DNA of 64,000 nt, taken from Nostoc sp. NMS2. Lineage in GTDB: Bacteria; Cyanobacteriota; Cyanobacteriia; Cyanobacteriales; Nostocaceae. Shown piece after piece: positions 1-8,911 of this stretch (within the stretch, counting starts at the first letter, position 1; every line of letters begins with the position of its first letter). The notes under the pieces are model-generated. The model had not been told where the DNA came from. It was given only the letters and a program-made list of their open reading frames with translations, and made no database searches. The position numbers and the translations under genes are program-made. The DNA lies in contig NZ_JABXKH010000048.1 in assembly GCF_017115105.1 (NCBI RefSeq), forward strand, positions 1 through 64,000, written 5' to 3'.

Positions 1-222
1 CTGGCATAGATGGCTGATACTAAATTAATTACTTAATCTAATATTATACAATCTATCTGCGTAACAGCTTAACACATACCATTAATGGGCAAAGAGTGAT
101 TAGTTTTTAGTTGTCAGTTAACGCCGATATAGTGGGCAACTTAAACGAAATTATTAAAACTTTTAACTGTTTATTGATAACTGTTAAATAAGTAACTAGC
201 AATTTGGTATCTGCAAAATATA

Positions 223-379
223 GGTTATAAAGCAATACGGTTCAGTTAAGGGTAAAAACTAAAAGTTGTGTAGGTTGGGTTGAGGAACGAAACCCAACAT
301 TATTAACCATTTGTTGGGTTTCGCTATTGCTCAACCCAACCTACTATTTTTCTTAACTGAACCGTATTGGGTTATAAAG
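223..379. mobile_element. MITE-like element with perfect TIRs and 10-bp target duplication
   Basis: The 137-bp element at 233-369 is bounded by perfect 18-bp terminal inverted repeats (CAATACGGTTCAGTTAAG at 233-250, its complement at 352-369). Inside are further inverted arms (270-284 with 330-344; 288-299 with 312-323), so the whole element can fold into one long hairpin. The identical decamer GGTTATAAAG flanks it at 223-232 and 370-379, which is what a target-site duplication looks like. There is no coding capacity, so it would depend on a transposase elsewhere. A diverged TIR with 17 of 18 bases matching recurs at 40237-40254. Confidence 0.85.
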
Positions 380-403
380 ATTGCAATCACGTATGTACAG
401 ATA

Positions 404-428
404 TGAAAAAGTCCGCTTTCGCGGACTT
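404..428 (-). terminator. Rho-independent terminator-like hairpin
   Basis: AAGTCCGC (409-416) and GCGGACTT (421-428) form a perfect 8-bp stem with a 4-base loop. Read on the minus strand it is followed by TTTTTC. It lies about 450 bp beyond the end of the cbiG-cobJ gene and could end that transcript or an unrecognised small RNA. Confidence 0.5.
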
Positions 429-876
429 AAATAAGGGCTTCTGTCACTTTTTCGGCTACAATCATGTATGAATCATGATGCTTTTATTGTTGATGATTGA
501 GCAAAAAAAATCAAGATATCTCAGCTAAATTAATGGACATATTTACTGGAATTATATCTTTTCTAAAACAATCAAAATAATTATATATTAATTGGAAGAC
601 ATTTTATTGTTATTTCATAAAACAGAGTTTTGCAATAGCATAAACTAACTAGTTTATATAATTATATTTGGACAAAATACAGAGATATATGTCTTTTTAA
701 AGTTCAATATTTACAAGGTTTTTAGATTAAAAAGGTAAAGGTGGTCAGGTATTACAGCCCCAGGAATGAATTCCCAATCCTGGGGTTTTATTATGCGATC
801 GCACAAAAAAGCGGATTTAAAAAATGCCTCCCCAACAAAAGAGAAGTTTGCCTTGTTTTTACAGCGTTTATCATAC
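429..876. other. AT-rich intergenic region, no gene seen
   Basis: No convincing coding sequence or RNA gene. The only structure noted is a short palindrome near 758-788 (CCCCAGGAATG/CAATCCTGGGG) just beyond the end of the cobalamin gene, which may act in 3' end formation. Confidence 0.5.
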
Positions 877-2706
877 CTACTCTTCGGTATAGCGGCGCGG
901 CGTATAAACCCAGAGATTACCATCGCTACGCTTGATGGTTCGGGTTTTTGTGGAACCAACGAGAATAATTGTCCGCATATCAGCGCTGGCTGGTGCTAAC
1001 TGGTCAAGTGCGATCGCTTTCACAGTCTGTCCTGGTCTGCCGAGATTCCGCGCCAATACAACTGGGGTATCTGGTGTTCTATGGCGCAGCAAAATATTTC
1101 TCGCTTCTGCCAGTTGCCAAGTCCGCTCTTTAGAAACAGGATTGTAGAAAGCAATGACGAAATCAGCCTCGGCAGCAGCAGTAATTCGTTGTGCGATCGC
1201 AGACCAAGGCTTCAAGATATCAGACAGGGAAATAGCACAGAAGTCATGTCCAAGGGGCGCACCAATGGCTGCTGCTGCTGCCTGCATAGCTGAGATACCT
1301 GGTGCTACATGAATGTCAATACTGTCCCATTCGGGTTTAGCATAGCGATCGCATACTTCAAAAACTGCTGTTGCCATTGCATAGATACCAGGATCACCAG
1401 ATGAAACCACAGCTACATATCGCCCAGATGCTGCCAAATCAAGGGCCATTTTTGCCCGTGCCTCTTCTTCGCGGTTGTCAGACTCATGCCGTTGCTTGCC
1501 GTTAGCCAGAGAACCGATTAAATCTAAATAAGTTTTATAACCCACGAGGTCAGTTGCCGACTTGAGTATCTCCTTCACTTCGGGAGACATCCATTGCTCC
1601 CCACCAGGCCCCGTACCAATAATCGCTAATCGTCCGCGTGGCTGACCAATGGTGTTGGGGTCAATTGGTTGGGGGGCAATAGCGATCGCTATGTTGGGAG
1701 ATGACGAAGATAAGGGGGATGTGCCTGTGGCTGCGATCGCAGCAGCTTGGGCGGGGCTATAACCTTGTGATAACAGACTTTCTAGCTGATTTGGGGTAAA
1801 AAAGCGGGCAGGCACTCCCAAGGCGCTAGCTACAGCATGAATTGCGGGCTCGGCTGCAACACTGACAGGTGCAAATATCCCGGCGACTGATGTTTTTTCT
1901 AGTTTGGCATCAACTAGTAGCTGCTGTACTAAAGCGACTGCATCATCAATGAAGAGGCAGGGGGACGGGGGCAGGGGGCAGGGGGCGGGGGGAGGGGGGA
2001 TGGAATTTTCCCCTTTTCTCCCTACTCCCTGCTCCCCTGCCTCTTGTTGAATGGTGTCATTAATTGCGATCGCTACAGTTTTTGGGTGATACACAAGACA
2101 GTTAGCAGTAGGAGTTACCAAACGTTCCGTAACTTGAATGGTTAAATCTCCCTTTGCATCTATGGGTAATTTACTATCGCTCAACCAAGGCGCTATGCCT
2201 TCTAGTCTGACTTCTGCCCCAGCTAGCACATCTGAAATAAATTTCTTAGCATCGTCTGGGTTTGCTAAACGGTATCCGTGGGGAGGAGACAAGAGCGTTG
2301 TACCCAAACGTAAATCACCTGTAGTCGTAATTGCAGGTTTGACATCAAGCGCTTCGGCAATACGGCGGGCCAAATCGTTTACCCCACCAAGTCCGCCCAA
2401 GAGGGGGACAACAGCACTACCATCTTCGGCTACAGCTAACACAGGTGGTTCTTGTTGTTTATCCGAAATTAGGGGAGCTAACGTCCTAATTAAAATGCCG
2501 GCGGCACAAATGCCAATTAGTGGCGTTCCCTGGGCAAATAACTCGCGTAACGTCTCGCCAAAATTAGTAAAGCTGACATCAACTCCCGATGTGCGACCCA
2601 CTAGACCGTATAGCGTCGCCCCTGGTATAACGCTGATTATTTTGCGTGCTACTGTCACGCTATTTTGACCTAGTATTACAATGGCGGGTGCAACGTTCAT
2701 CATCAT
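877..2706 (-). CDS. cobJ: CbiG-CobJ fusion: cobalt-precorrin-5A hydrolase / precorrin-3B C17-methyltransferase
   Basis: A bifunctional corrin-ring enzyme of 609 residues. Residues about 5-330 resemble CbiG, which opens the lactone ring of cobalt-precorrin-5A (GICAAGILIR near 65-74, LLGGLGGVNDLARRIA near 102-117). Residues about 358-609 are a SAM-dependent tetrapyrrole methylase of the CobJ/CbiH type (GRLAIIGTGPGGEQWMSPE at 358; SSGDPGIYAMA near 435; FYNPVSKER near 520). The fusion is common in cyanobacteria. Three ATG codons in a row (2706, 2703, 2700) could each start it. Residues about 224-251 are a Pro/Gly-rich insert encoded by a G-rich repeat. No riboswitch is visible just upstream, unlike the other B12 locus in this window. 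Confidence 0.93.
   Translation of the reverse strand: MMMNVAPAIVILGQNSVTVARKIISVIPGATLYGLVGRTSGVDVSFTNFGETLRELFAQGTPLIGICAAGILIRTLAPLISDKQQEPPVLAVAEDGSAVVPLLGGLGGVNDLARRIAEALDVKPAITTTGDLRLGTTLLSPPHGYRLANPDDAKKFISDVLAGAEVRLEGIAPWLSDSKLPIDAKGDLTIQVTERLVTPTANCLVYHPKTVAIAINDTIQQEAGEQGVGRKGENSIPPPPAPCPLPPSPCLFIDDAVALVQQLLVDAKLEKTSVAGIFAPVSVAAEPAIHAVASALGVPARFFTPNQLESLLSQGYSPAQAAAIAATGTSPLSSSSPNIAIAIAPQPIDPNTIGQPRGRLAIIGTGPGGEQWMSPEVKEILKSATDLVGYKTYLDLIGSLANGKQRHESDNREEEARAKMALDLAASGRYVAVVSSGDPGIYAMATAVFEVCDRYAKPEWDSIDIHVAPGISAMQAAAAAIGAPLGHDFCAISLSDILKPWSAIAQRITAAAEADFVIAFYNPVSKERTWQLAEARNILLRHRTPDTPVVLARNLGRPGQTVKAIALDQLAPASADMRTIILVGSTKTRTIKRSDGNLWVYTPRRYTEE
1953..2044. repeat. G-rich short tandem repeat with inverted ends inside cbiG-cobJ
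   Basis: Tandem GGGGGCA-like heptamers run along the plus strand and are bounded by an 11-bp inverted repeat (AGAGGCAGGGG 1953-1963, CCCCTGCCTCT 2034-2044). The length keeps the reading frame and encodes a Pro-rich linker in the CbiG part of the protein. Related heptamer arrays elsewhere in the window are intergenic. Confidence 0.75.
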
Positions 2707-2803
2707 AAGTAGATATCTTGCAAAATTCGATATCCTTCAAATGAAACCACACATTTAGTCATGAAAAAATGATCGCTGTCGCTCAATACTTATGCTGACT
2801 TGA

Positions 2804-3385
2804 TTAGAATGGGTTTCCTTTTTCAAATCTTTGTCGTTGCAATGCTTCTTCGTACCACTCTAATTCATCCAAAAATTGACCGACTTTCTTTGTCAAAGCG
2901 ATCACCTGTGAAGCACCTGCTTCATCCAGAGAGTCCCCAATTTTGGAGATGGAAAAAATACTTGAAATCGTAGGCATTCCCATCTCTGACAGAAAAGAAC
3001 GTAACTGTACGGCTGCCCGCACTCCTCCAAAGCCACCAACTGAGTAAGAAACAATACCAGCCGGACGGAAAAAGTATTCTTCTAGATAGTGATCCATCAG
3101 GTTGCTTAACCCTGGCTGAATGGAATGGTTATACTCTCCCGCAACAACTACAAAACCGTCTGCTGTTCGGATATGGTCTGCCAGTTCTTCCATCTTTGCA
3201 GGAGCCTGACCTGTATCATACTCCTTATACATTCGGTCTAAAATGCCAAAGTCATACTCCTTTGCATCCACAAAAATCACCTTATGGTTCCTTTGCTTAA
3301 GCTGATTAATCATGAATCTAACAGCTTTGATGCCCTGGCGATCGCTCCTGTAGGAACCATAAAAGATTACTGTTTTGAAGCTCAT
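2804..3385 (-). CDS. NADPH-dependent FMN reductase family protein
   Basis: A flavodoxin-fold reductase of 193 residues, predicted to reduce FMN or quinone-like substrates with NAD(P)H in the cytoplasm. The N-terminal strand followed by GSYRSDRQG fits the phosphate-binding loop of the FMN_red family. GEYNHSIQPGLSNLMDH is the second family signature (usually GEYNxSxPxxLKNAID) and contacts the isoalloxazine ring. The ATG at 3385 is preferred because the core starts directly after it (MSFKTVIFYGS); an upstream start at 3415 would only add ten unrelated residues. It lies 97 bp upstream of cbiG-cobJ on the same strand, so co-transcription is possible. The true substrate cannot be told from sequence. 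Confidence 0.8.
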   Translation of the reverse strand: MSFKTVIFYGSYRSDRQGIKAVRFMINQLKQRNHKVIFVDAKEYDFGILDRMYKEYDTGQAPAKMEELADHIRTADGFVVVAGEYNHSIQPGLSNLMDHYLEEYFFRPAGIVSYSVGGFGGVRAAVQLRSFLSEMGMPTISSIFSISKIGDSLDEAGASQVIALTKKVGQFLDELEWYEEALQRQRFEKGNPF

Positions 3386-3488
3386 GATAAATGATTTTGA
3401 ACAACATCTAGCCACAAGTTGAATTTACCATCTACTTACAGCGTCAGATAGCGACAAGCCGATGTGCATTTAGGTATTTGGGTAATTA

Positions 3489-3538
3489 GGGCTACGCCTA
3501 CGCATTTCCTGAAATTAAAAAGTGCGTAGGCGTAGCCC
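3489..3538. repeat. Dispersed palindromic repeat (GGGCTACGCCTACGCA)
   Basis: A perfect 16-bp inverted repeat: GGGCTACGCCTACGCA at 3489-3504 and its complement at 3523-3538, with an 18-base loop. The left arm plus TTT (19 bases) recurs exactly at 60489-60507 inside a coding sequence. It lies between two minus-strand genes and may also act as a transcript-end hairpin. Confidence 0.8.
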
Positions 3539-3560
3539 GTCATAGACATTGCTGCTTGTT

Positions 3561-3950
3561 TCAATTAGCTTTCCGCTCTTTGAGGACTTGATCTAGCAAA
3601 CTTCTCGCAGGTTGGGCTTTAGCCAACGCTATTTGATGGTCATTATAAGCCCGAACAAGGCGAGAAAGACTGCTCACACCTGCCTTGAGTTGCTCAAGTT
3701 CTTCACCAGCAACCAGTTCTCCATCCAGCATCCGCCCTATTAACGGTTTGATATCGCCCACTTCCTGCCGGACTTTTTGGAGCTTTTCTAGGCTACTCAG
3801 CAAGGTTTTGAGTGAGTTCAAGATGTCGTCAATATCTTGCACATCCTCTACTTGTTCCGGCAAATCTTCAACTGTCACTGTATCTTCATCTGAGATTGTA
3901 GGCAATTCCTGTGCAGACATTTCAGTTTGAACCCCGTTTGACCGTGCCAT
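3561..3950 (-). CDS. Conserved cyanobacterial hypothetical protein, acidic and helical
   Basis: A 129-residue soluble protein of unknown function. An acidic N-terminus (residues 12-40, rich in Glu/Asp) leads into a helical, coiled-coil-like region (about 40-110; LKTLLSSLEKLQKVRQEVGD, then LKAGVSSLSRLVRAYNDHQ). There is no signal peptide, membrane segment or catalytic motif. It begins 40 bp after the stop of the acyl-CoA ligase gene and on the same strand, so the two may share a transcript. Composition and codon use look normal for the window. I recognise no named family. Confidence 0.7.
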   Translation of the reverse strand: MARSNGVQTEMSAQELPTISDEDTVTVEDLPEQVEDVQDIDDILNSLKTLLSSLEKLQKVRQEVGDIKPLIGRMLDGELVAGEELEQLKAGVSSLSRLVRAYNDHQIALAKAQPARSLLDQVLKERKAN

Positions 3951-3990
3951 TGACGCTTCCTCAAGGAATTTTCCTTAGTGTATCGCTGAT

Positions 3991-5514
3991 TTAGCAGATG
4001 TTAAGCAATTTCGCCATAGCCAATCGTTGCAGTTTACCGGTAGCACCACGAGGTAGTTGCTCTAAAATGTGAACTTGCTTCGGAACTTTGAAGTCTGCCA
4101 ACATAGTTGAACAGTGAGCTAAAAGTTCTTTTTCGCTAGCTTCTCCCTTGAGAACAACAGCAGCGTGGATATCTTCACCTAAAGATTTGTGGGGGACAGC
4201 AAAAGCTAAAGCTTCGGCGACGGCGGGATGGCGCAACAAAACATCATCCACTTCTAAGGGAGAAATTTTTTCCCCACCCCGGTTAATTAATTCTTTAATG
4301 CGTCCAGTTAAGCGGAGATAACCATCTGCATCCACAGTACCTTGATCTCCAGTGCGGAACCAACCGTTGACAAAAGCTGTGGCGTTGGCTTCTGGGTTGT
4401 TTTCGTAGCCATCGATGACATTTGGTGCTTTTACCACCACCTCACCCAAGCTTCCTTGAGATAATAGGTTGCCTTCGGAGTCCATAATGCCAACATCCAC
4501 ACCAAAGCCATAACCTACACTACCTGCTTTTCTGACTTTTGGTGGTAGGGGGTTGGTAGTCATTAAGTGGGATGCTTCAGTCATGCTGTAAGATTCCACC
4601 ACGGGAGCATTAAGAGTTGCCTCCATCTGTTCAATAATAATTGGGGGCAAGGAGGCGCTACTAGAGCGAATGAAACGAAAGCGATTAGCTTTGACAATTT
4701 CTGTGTTGCGGCTAGCGCGGGCTAAAATTGTCTGGTGCATAGTTGGCGCTGCGGAGTACCAGGTAGGTTTGTAGGTATCTACGAGTTTCCAAAACTCCAG
4801 GGCATTAAAACCATTAGGACAAATTAGTGTGCCGCCCGATGCTAGGGTTGACAGCAAACAGCCTACCAATCCGTGAACGTGGAACAGGGGCATTAAGCAA
4901 AGTGTAGTGTCAGCTGCGGTGAGTGAATAAGCACCAATGATGTTGTTGGCTGAGGCGATTAAGTTGCGATGACGAATCGGCACACGCTTCGGACGGCTGG
5001 TAGTACCGCTAGTGTGGAGAATCATTGCCAAATCGTCGGCGTTAGGGGCTGCGGGATTCGAGGATTCTATTGGTTTTGAGCCTGTTTTGACTAATTCAAA
5101 GCTCAATGTGCCGTCAGTATTTACCTTGGCATTAATCAGCATCATATTGGGTGTGACGGCGGCAATAGCTGCTTCTGGTTCTTCAGACAAGGTAATCAGT
5201 GCATTTGCTTGAGTATCTTCGTAGTAGAAGGCAAATTCGTCTTGTTTGTATTTAGGATTTAGGGGTGCAGCAGTACCACACAAGGCGGCAGCCAAAAAGG
5301 TAATAGCCATTGGTGAACCGTTAGTCATGGCAATGGCAATGCGTTCGCCCTTGGCGTTGGCGGAGCCATCGCCCCGTGTCAATCCAAAGCTGTTGAGTTG
5401 GTATACTAAGCCAATAATATTCTCGCGCAATTGCTTATAGGTTAGCGATCGCCCCCCAGGTGTAACGAGGGCTAAATGATTGTCTTCCCCTGCTAAAAGC
5501 TCAAATAAGTTCAT
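3991..5514 (-). CDS. AMP-dependent acyl-CoA synthetase/ligase
   Basis: A 507-residue member of the ANL adenylating family; it would activate a carboxylic acid through an acyl-AMP and pass it to CoA. The core motifs are present: A3 P-loop LHTSGTTSRPKRV (166-178), A5 YSMTEASH (309-316), A7 GWFRTGDQG (384-392), hinge and A8 GRIKELINRGGEKISP (404-419), and the catalytic A10 lysine in PRGATGKLQR (K494). The overall layout resembles plant AAE3-like oxalyl-CoA synthetases and 4-coumarate ligases rather than long-chain FACS, but the substrate cannot be fixed from sequence. No carrier domain is attached, so it is not part of an assembly line. Confidence 0.88.
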   Translation of the reverse strand: MNLFELLAGEDNHLALVTPGGRSLTYKQLRENIIGLVYQLNSFGLTRGDGSANAKGERIAIAMTNGSPMAITFLAAALCGTAAPLNPKYKQDEFAFYYEDTQANALITLSEEPEAAIAAVTPNMMLINAKVNTDGTLSFELVKTGSKPIESSNPAAPNADDLAMILHTSGTTSRPKRVPIRHRNLIASANNIIGAYSLTAADTTLCLMPLFHVHGLVGCLLSTLASGGTLICPNGFNALEFWKLVDTYKPTWYSAAPTMHQTILARASRNTEIVKANRFRFIRSSSASLPPIIIEQMEATLNAPVVESYSMTEASHLMTTNPLPPKVRKAGSVGYGFGVDVGIMDSEGNLLSQGSLGEVVVKAPNVIDGYENNPEANATAFVNGWFRTGDQGTVDADGYLRLTGRIKELINRGGEKISPLEVDDVLLRHPAVAEALAFAVPHKSLGEDIHAAVVLKGEASEKELLAHCSTMLADFKVPKQVHILEQLPRGATGKLQRLAMAKLLNIC

Positions 5515-5743
5515 TAAAAACCTCCAGATTAGTAAAATTGGGCATTGTTTATTAATGCTTCTCCCTCATTCCCTTCTTTTTATTAAAAAGTATTGTGCTT
5601 TTGTATAATATCAACCATTATTTGCTTTCTTTTGTTAGTAAGTTGACGGCAAAAAACAAGAGCTAAAATTAAGTAAATAGTGTATCTGTCGTTACTAGAA
5701 ATCAGAAAAATATTTTTCAGCAACTAAACCCCATTGATAAAAT

Positions 5744-6886
5744 ATGGATCGTCGGAATTTTCTAAAGTATGTCACTTTAGCAGGCTCTAGTTTTGCTTTA
5801 ACGAGTTGTGTTCAAGGCAAAAATTCCAAATTGCAGGGTGAGGTGTCTCCCTCAGCGTCGCCTGTGGCGGTAAATGAACCTCTCAAGGTAGGATTTGTTT
5901 ATGTGGGGCCTGTGGGTAATTTTGGTTGGACTTATGCCCATGATTTAGGTCGCAGAGATATGGAAGCCAATCTTAACGATAAGGTAAAAACGACCTTTGT
6001 CGAAAATGTCAATGAAGGTGCTGACGCTGAAAGGATGATTCGCCAACTAGCATTAGATGGTAACAAGTTGATTTTTACCACTTCCTTTGGGTACATGAAC
6101 CCAACAATTAAAGTCGCCAAAGACTTTGGTGATGTTATCTTTGAACACTGTGCAGGATACAAACGTGCTGCCAATGTCGGCACTTATCTAGGACGCTTTG
6201 AAGAACCGCGTTACTTAACCGGCATGATTGCTGGCAAAATGACAAAATCAAATATAGTTGGTTTTATTGGCGCATACCCAATTCCAGAGGTAATTCGGGG
6301 AATCAGTGCCTTCACACAAGGAATGCGGCTAACAAATCCCCAAGCAAAACTTAAGGTACTTTGGGTACAAAGTTGGTACGATCCAGCTAAAGAAAGAGAA
6401 GCAGCTATTGCTTTGGTCAATTCAGGTGCAGATGTACTGACGCAGCATACCGACTCTGGCGCTGTTGTCCAATTAGCTGAGGAAAAAGGCATTTATGCTT
6501 TTGGCTACAACAGTGATATGAGTAAGTTTGCTCAAAAAGCCCACCTGACATCAGTTATTAACAAATGGGGCAAATTCTATACAGATAAAGCCTTGGCTGT
6601 AATGAGTAATACCTGGAAATCTCAAAACGTTTGGGATGGCATTGGTGAAGGAATGGTGGATATTTCTCCGATGAATCAGGCGATTCCGGTAGATGTACAA
6701 CAACTGGTGAATGCGAAGCGCGATGAGTTTATTCAGGGTACTGCACATCCTTTTGATGGCCCGGTGAAAGACCAAAAAGGGGTGGTGCGAGTGCCAAATG
6801 GTAAGGTGTTGGAAGATCGAGAACAATTGGCGATGGATTGGTATGTTGAGGGAGTTGAAGGGTCAATTCCCAAGAAGAAACTATAG
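5744..6886 (+). CDS. BMP family ABC transporter substrate-binding lipoprotein
   Basis: A 380-residue lipoprotein of the Bmp/PnrA-Med family, which binds purine nucleosides or related ligands for an ABC importer. The N-terminus carries a twin-arginine-like motif (RRNFLKY, residues 3-9) and a lipobox ending SCVQG with Cys22, so it is probably exported folded and lipid-anchored. The Bmp core starts near residue 48 (LKVGFVYVGPVGNFGWTYAHDLGR); IFTTSFGYM, GFIGAYPIPEVIRGISAF and DVLTQHTDSGAVVQ are typical of the family. No permease or ATPase gene is next to it, so the rest of the transporter must be elsewhere. Confidence 0.9.
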   Translation: MDRRNFLKYVTLAGSSFALTSCVQGKNSKLQGEVSPSASPVAVNEPLKVGFVYVGPVGNFGWTYAHDLGRRDMEANLNDKVKTTFVENVNEGADAERMIRQLALDGNKLIFTTSFGYMNPTIKVAKDFGDVIFEHCAGYKRAANVGTYLGRFEEPRYLTGMIAGKMTKSNIVGFIGAYPIPEVIRGISAFTQGMRLTNPQAKLKVLWVQSWYDPAKEREAAIALVNSGADVLTQHTDSGAVVQLAEEKGIYAFGYNSDMSKFAQKAHLTSVINKWGKFYTDKALAVMSNTWKSQNVWDGIGEGMVDISPMNQAIPVDVQQLVNAKRDEFIQGTAHPFDGPVKDQKGVVRVPNGKVLEDREQLAMDWYVEGVEGSIPKKKL

Positions 6887-7213
6887 TAAGCAATTCAAAA
6901 TCACCGTTAGCGATCGCGTTTTGTAAAGAAACGGCAATCATAGGAGAAGTTCAGATCCTACCCTACAAATTATCTATAGATCCACGCGATCGCAAACTGC
7001 CATAAAGAGTTAATAGTTAAAAGTTAGGAGTTGGGAGTTATTCTTTTCATCTCACTCATCCTCCCACTCTGTCTACTATTACAAGAGGTAAAGATTAAGT
7101 AGCAACTTTGGCAACTGCGGAGACAATGTAGAGTATCTCCTATTGAAGAAGAATTCTGACTCCTGAATTCTGTTCAATAATTTAGCAAAGTTATAAGCAT
7201 TGGAGCAAAGCAA
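6887..7213. other. Intergenic region with HIP1 sites and heptamer-like repeats
   Basis: Contains GCGATCGC octamers and imperfect seven-base repeats (AGTTAAAAGTTAGGAGTTGG around 7013-7038). No gene or clear terminator is visible. Confidence 0.5.
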
Positions 7214-7492
7214 ATGAATGCTAAACTGATCGCTTTCTCTGGCTTTGTGACGGTATTTTTGGGTGCAGGAATTGGTTTTATTGCTGCTAATTTACTTCCT
7301 TGCCCCTACACAAGTCAAATGTATCAAGATTTGGAGCAAAAATACGTCCTTGTGGGTGCAGTTGCTGGTTTGCTAATTGGTTCTAGTCAGGAAATAATTA
7401 GAGAACTCAAGCAAGAGCGGGATGCGGAAGAAGACTTGCTCCAGGATTTGAACAAAGCTATTCACTCAAGTAAAAATCAAAAAAATTACTGA
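7214..7492 (+). CDS. Small membrane protein of unknown function
   Basis: A 92-residue protein with two hydrophobic segments (about 5-27 and 45-60) linked by a short polar stretch, followed by a charged, probably cytoplasmic helix (LKQERDAEEDLLQDLNKAI, residues 65-83). The ATG at 7214 follows a purine-rich stretch, and a strong terminator lies downstream at 7604. The pattern is typical of small conserved cyanobacterial membrane proteins, but I cannot assign a family or function. Confidence 0.65.
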   Translation: MNAKLIAFSGFVTVFLGAGIGFIAANLLPCPYTSQMYQDLEQKYVLVGAVAGLLIGSSQEIIRELKQERDAEEDLLQDLNKAIHSSKNQKNY

Positions 7493-7603
7493 GATATTAG
7501 TGTAAGACATTGTTTTTTTATTTCCTACATAACAACAGGTTAATAAGGTGCCAGCAGTTTAAAAGTTGCGCTGGCTAAATTTTCATCCAAAAATTTGACA
7601 CAT

Positions 7604-7643
7604 AAAAAGGGGGTGAGAGTCAAATTGGAAACCCCCTCTTTTT
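7604..7643 (+). terminator. Rho-independent terminator
   Basis: AGGGGGT (7608-7614) pairs with ACCCCCT (7631-7637); the stem is extended by flanking A and T runs and followed by CTTTTT. It lies about 110 bp after the 92-residue membrane protein gene. The rest of 7493-7800 holds nothing recognisable. Confidence 0.7.
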
Positions 7644-7800
7644 CAATACTCATTACTGCTGATACCAATTCTATGTGAAGCTGTGCTTTATTTACGTAGG
7701 GACAATTCATGAATTGCCCCTACTCTCTTCACTTCTTTAGGAAAGGCTGTGCGAACAATTTTAAATTGCTAATAGTTTTGTTAAATTAGCAGTAGCAGAG

Positions 7801-8262
7801 TTATGAATTAAAAACTTTCTTCAAATTTTCTGGCTGCGTTACTGCTAAATATTGAGCCGACATTTCCGGTGTAAGTAGTTCTATCATGACTGTGTTTTCT
7901 AACCAGAACTCCATAACATCAAAAAAAGAGTCGCGATTACAACGTAACACTCTCCAACCTTCACGTTTACCAATTAACTCAATTTTTTCTTGACTAGAAG
8001 AAACTGAAATTGCTGCATGAGTAGCTGTGAACCCAGAAGGAGTGGGATTTTCTGCAAATGTACATTGGTTATCTCCTTCACCAGGCATTAGCTGAGTTTT
8101 TAACGGGTAAACTTCAATCCCTGTTCCATGTTCGTCAAGGGGAAAAACCATATAGCTGCCTGGGTGAGGGAAAAAGGGAAAAGCCTGGCCATTCAAGACT
8201 TCAGCTAGAACTTCGGCAACGTGCTGAGGGTTTTTAACAGAAATAGATATGTGATGAATCAT
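7801..8262 (-). CDS. VOC (glyoxalase-like) superfamily protein
   Basis: A 153-residue protein that starts MIHHISISVKNPQHVAEVL, the usual opening beta strand and helix of a vicinal-oxygen-chelate domain. His3/His4, Glu in GIEVYPL (about 50) and a later strand ending VMIELLTPE look like the scattered metal ligands of the fold. HAAISVSSS (about 83-91) begins the second beta-alpha-beta module. It may be a small dioxygenase, isomerase or a binding protein; the substrate is unknown. It is transcribed alone, with no partner gene on the same strand nearby. Confidence 0.65.
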   Translation of the reverse strand: MIHHISISVKNPQHVAEVLAEVLNGQAFPFFPHPGSYMVFPLDEHGTGIEVYPLKTQLMPGEGDNQCTFAENPTPSGFTATHAAISVSSSQEKIELIGKREGWRVLRCNRDSFFDVMEFWLENTVMIELLTPEMSAQYLAVTQPENLKKVFNS

Positions 8263-8384
8263 ACTTAATTACCTCGTACCCCATAATCATGATGGGGTTT
8301 ATAAATTTTTGTTTTGTGGAGTGCTTATCTTCCACGAGTAGCTTGATTATTTTTCACCTCATTTTGATTAATTTATGCAGAGAT

Positions 8385-8420
8385 TGACATCCTCCCCGCC
8401 GTAAACGGTCGGGGATTCCA
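8385..8420. mobile_element. IS200/IS605-like end hairpin (remnant)
   Basis: GACATCCTCCCCGCCG, a TAAA loop, then CGGTCGGGGATTCC forms an imperfect hairpin (8394-8414) of the kind found at the ends of IS200/IS605-family elements. No tnpA or tnpB reading frame is nearby, so this is an orphan end or a scar. Confidence 0.5.
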
Positions 8421-8911
8421 AGAATCACTCCTTGGGTTTCCTCTTTCCACGACCCGACTTACTTGGAGGAGTTTCCCCACCCAGGCAATGCGTCGATGTC
8501 TCCAGAGGCGTTAGTTCCGACGTGACCCGCCGTAGACCCAATTTTTCGGTAAAATAAATTTCTTTTTCACTGAATTTGCAAAACCTCACTTTTATTGCTC
8601 TCTCCTGGTAAGTGATGATTTACACACAAGTCTTGTAGTGTTATCCCAGACGCTTTTATTGAAAGCGACGGGAAACTTCATCCTAAGAGTGGGTGGAGTT
8701 CTTCATATCCCCCCAACCCAAGCTACTTTGGCATCTATCGCTATGATTTATGGCGATACTGGAGCCTAACACCGCAGTGGAAGAGGGCGATCGCTCCCTT
8801 TGTAATATGCCAAATTTTAAATAACTTCTCTCGTTGGGGTGGGTTTTTATTGATGCGATCGCGTTTCTTCTACAAAATTCCCTAGTATTATATAGAAAAT
8901 TGGTATTATCA
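8421..8911. other. Intergenic region downstream of the IS-like end
   Basis: Compositionally mixed, with several HIP1-like sites and short GC-rich palindromes. It may include decayed insertion-sequence DNA. The small open frames here do not look like proteins. Confidence 0.4.

Noticed and set aside
2138-2668. 176-codon open frame opposite cbiG-cobJ
   Set aside because: It lies wholly inside a well-supported gene and encodes a Ser/Pro/Thr-rich, unnatural protein.
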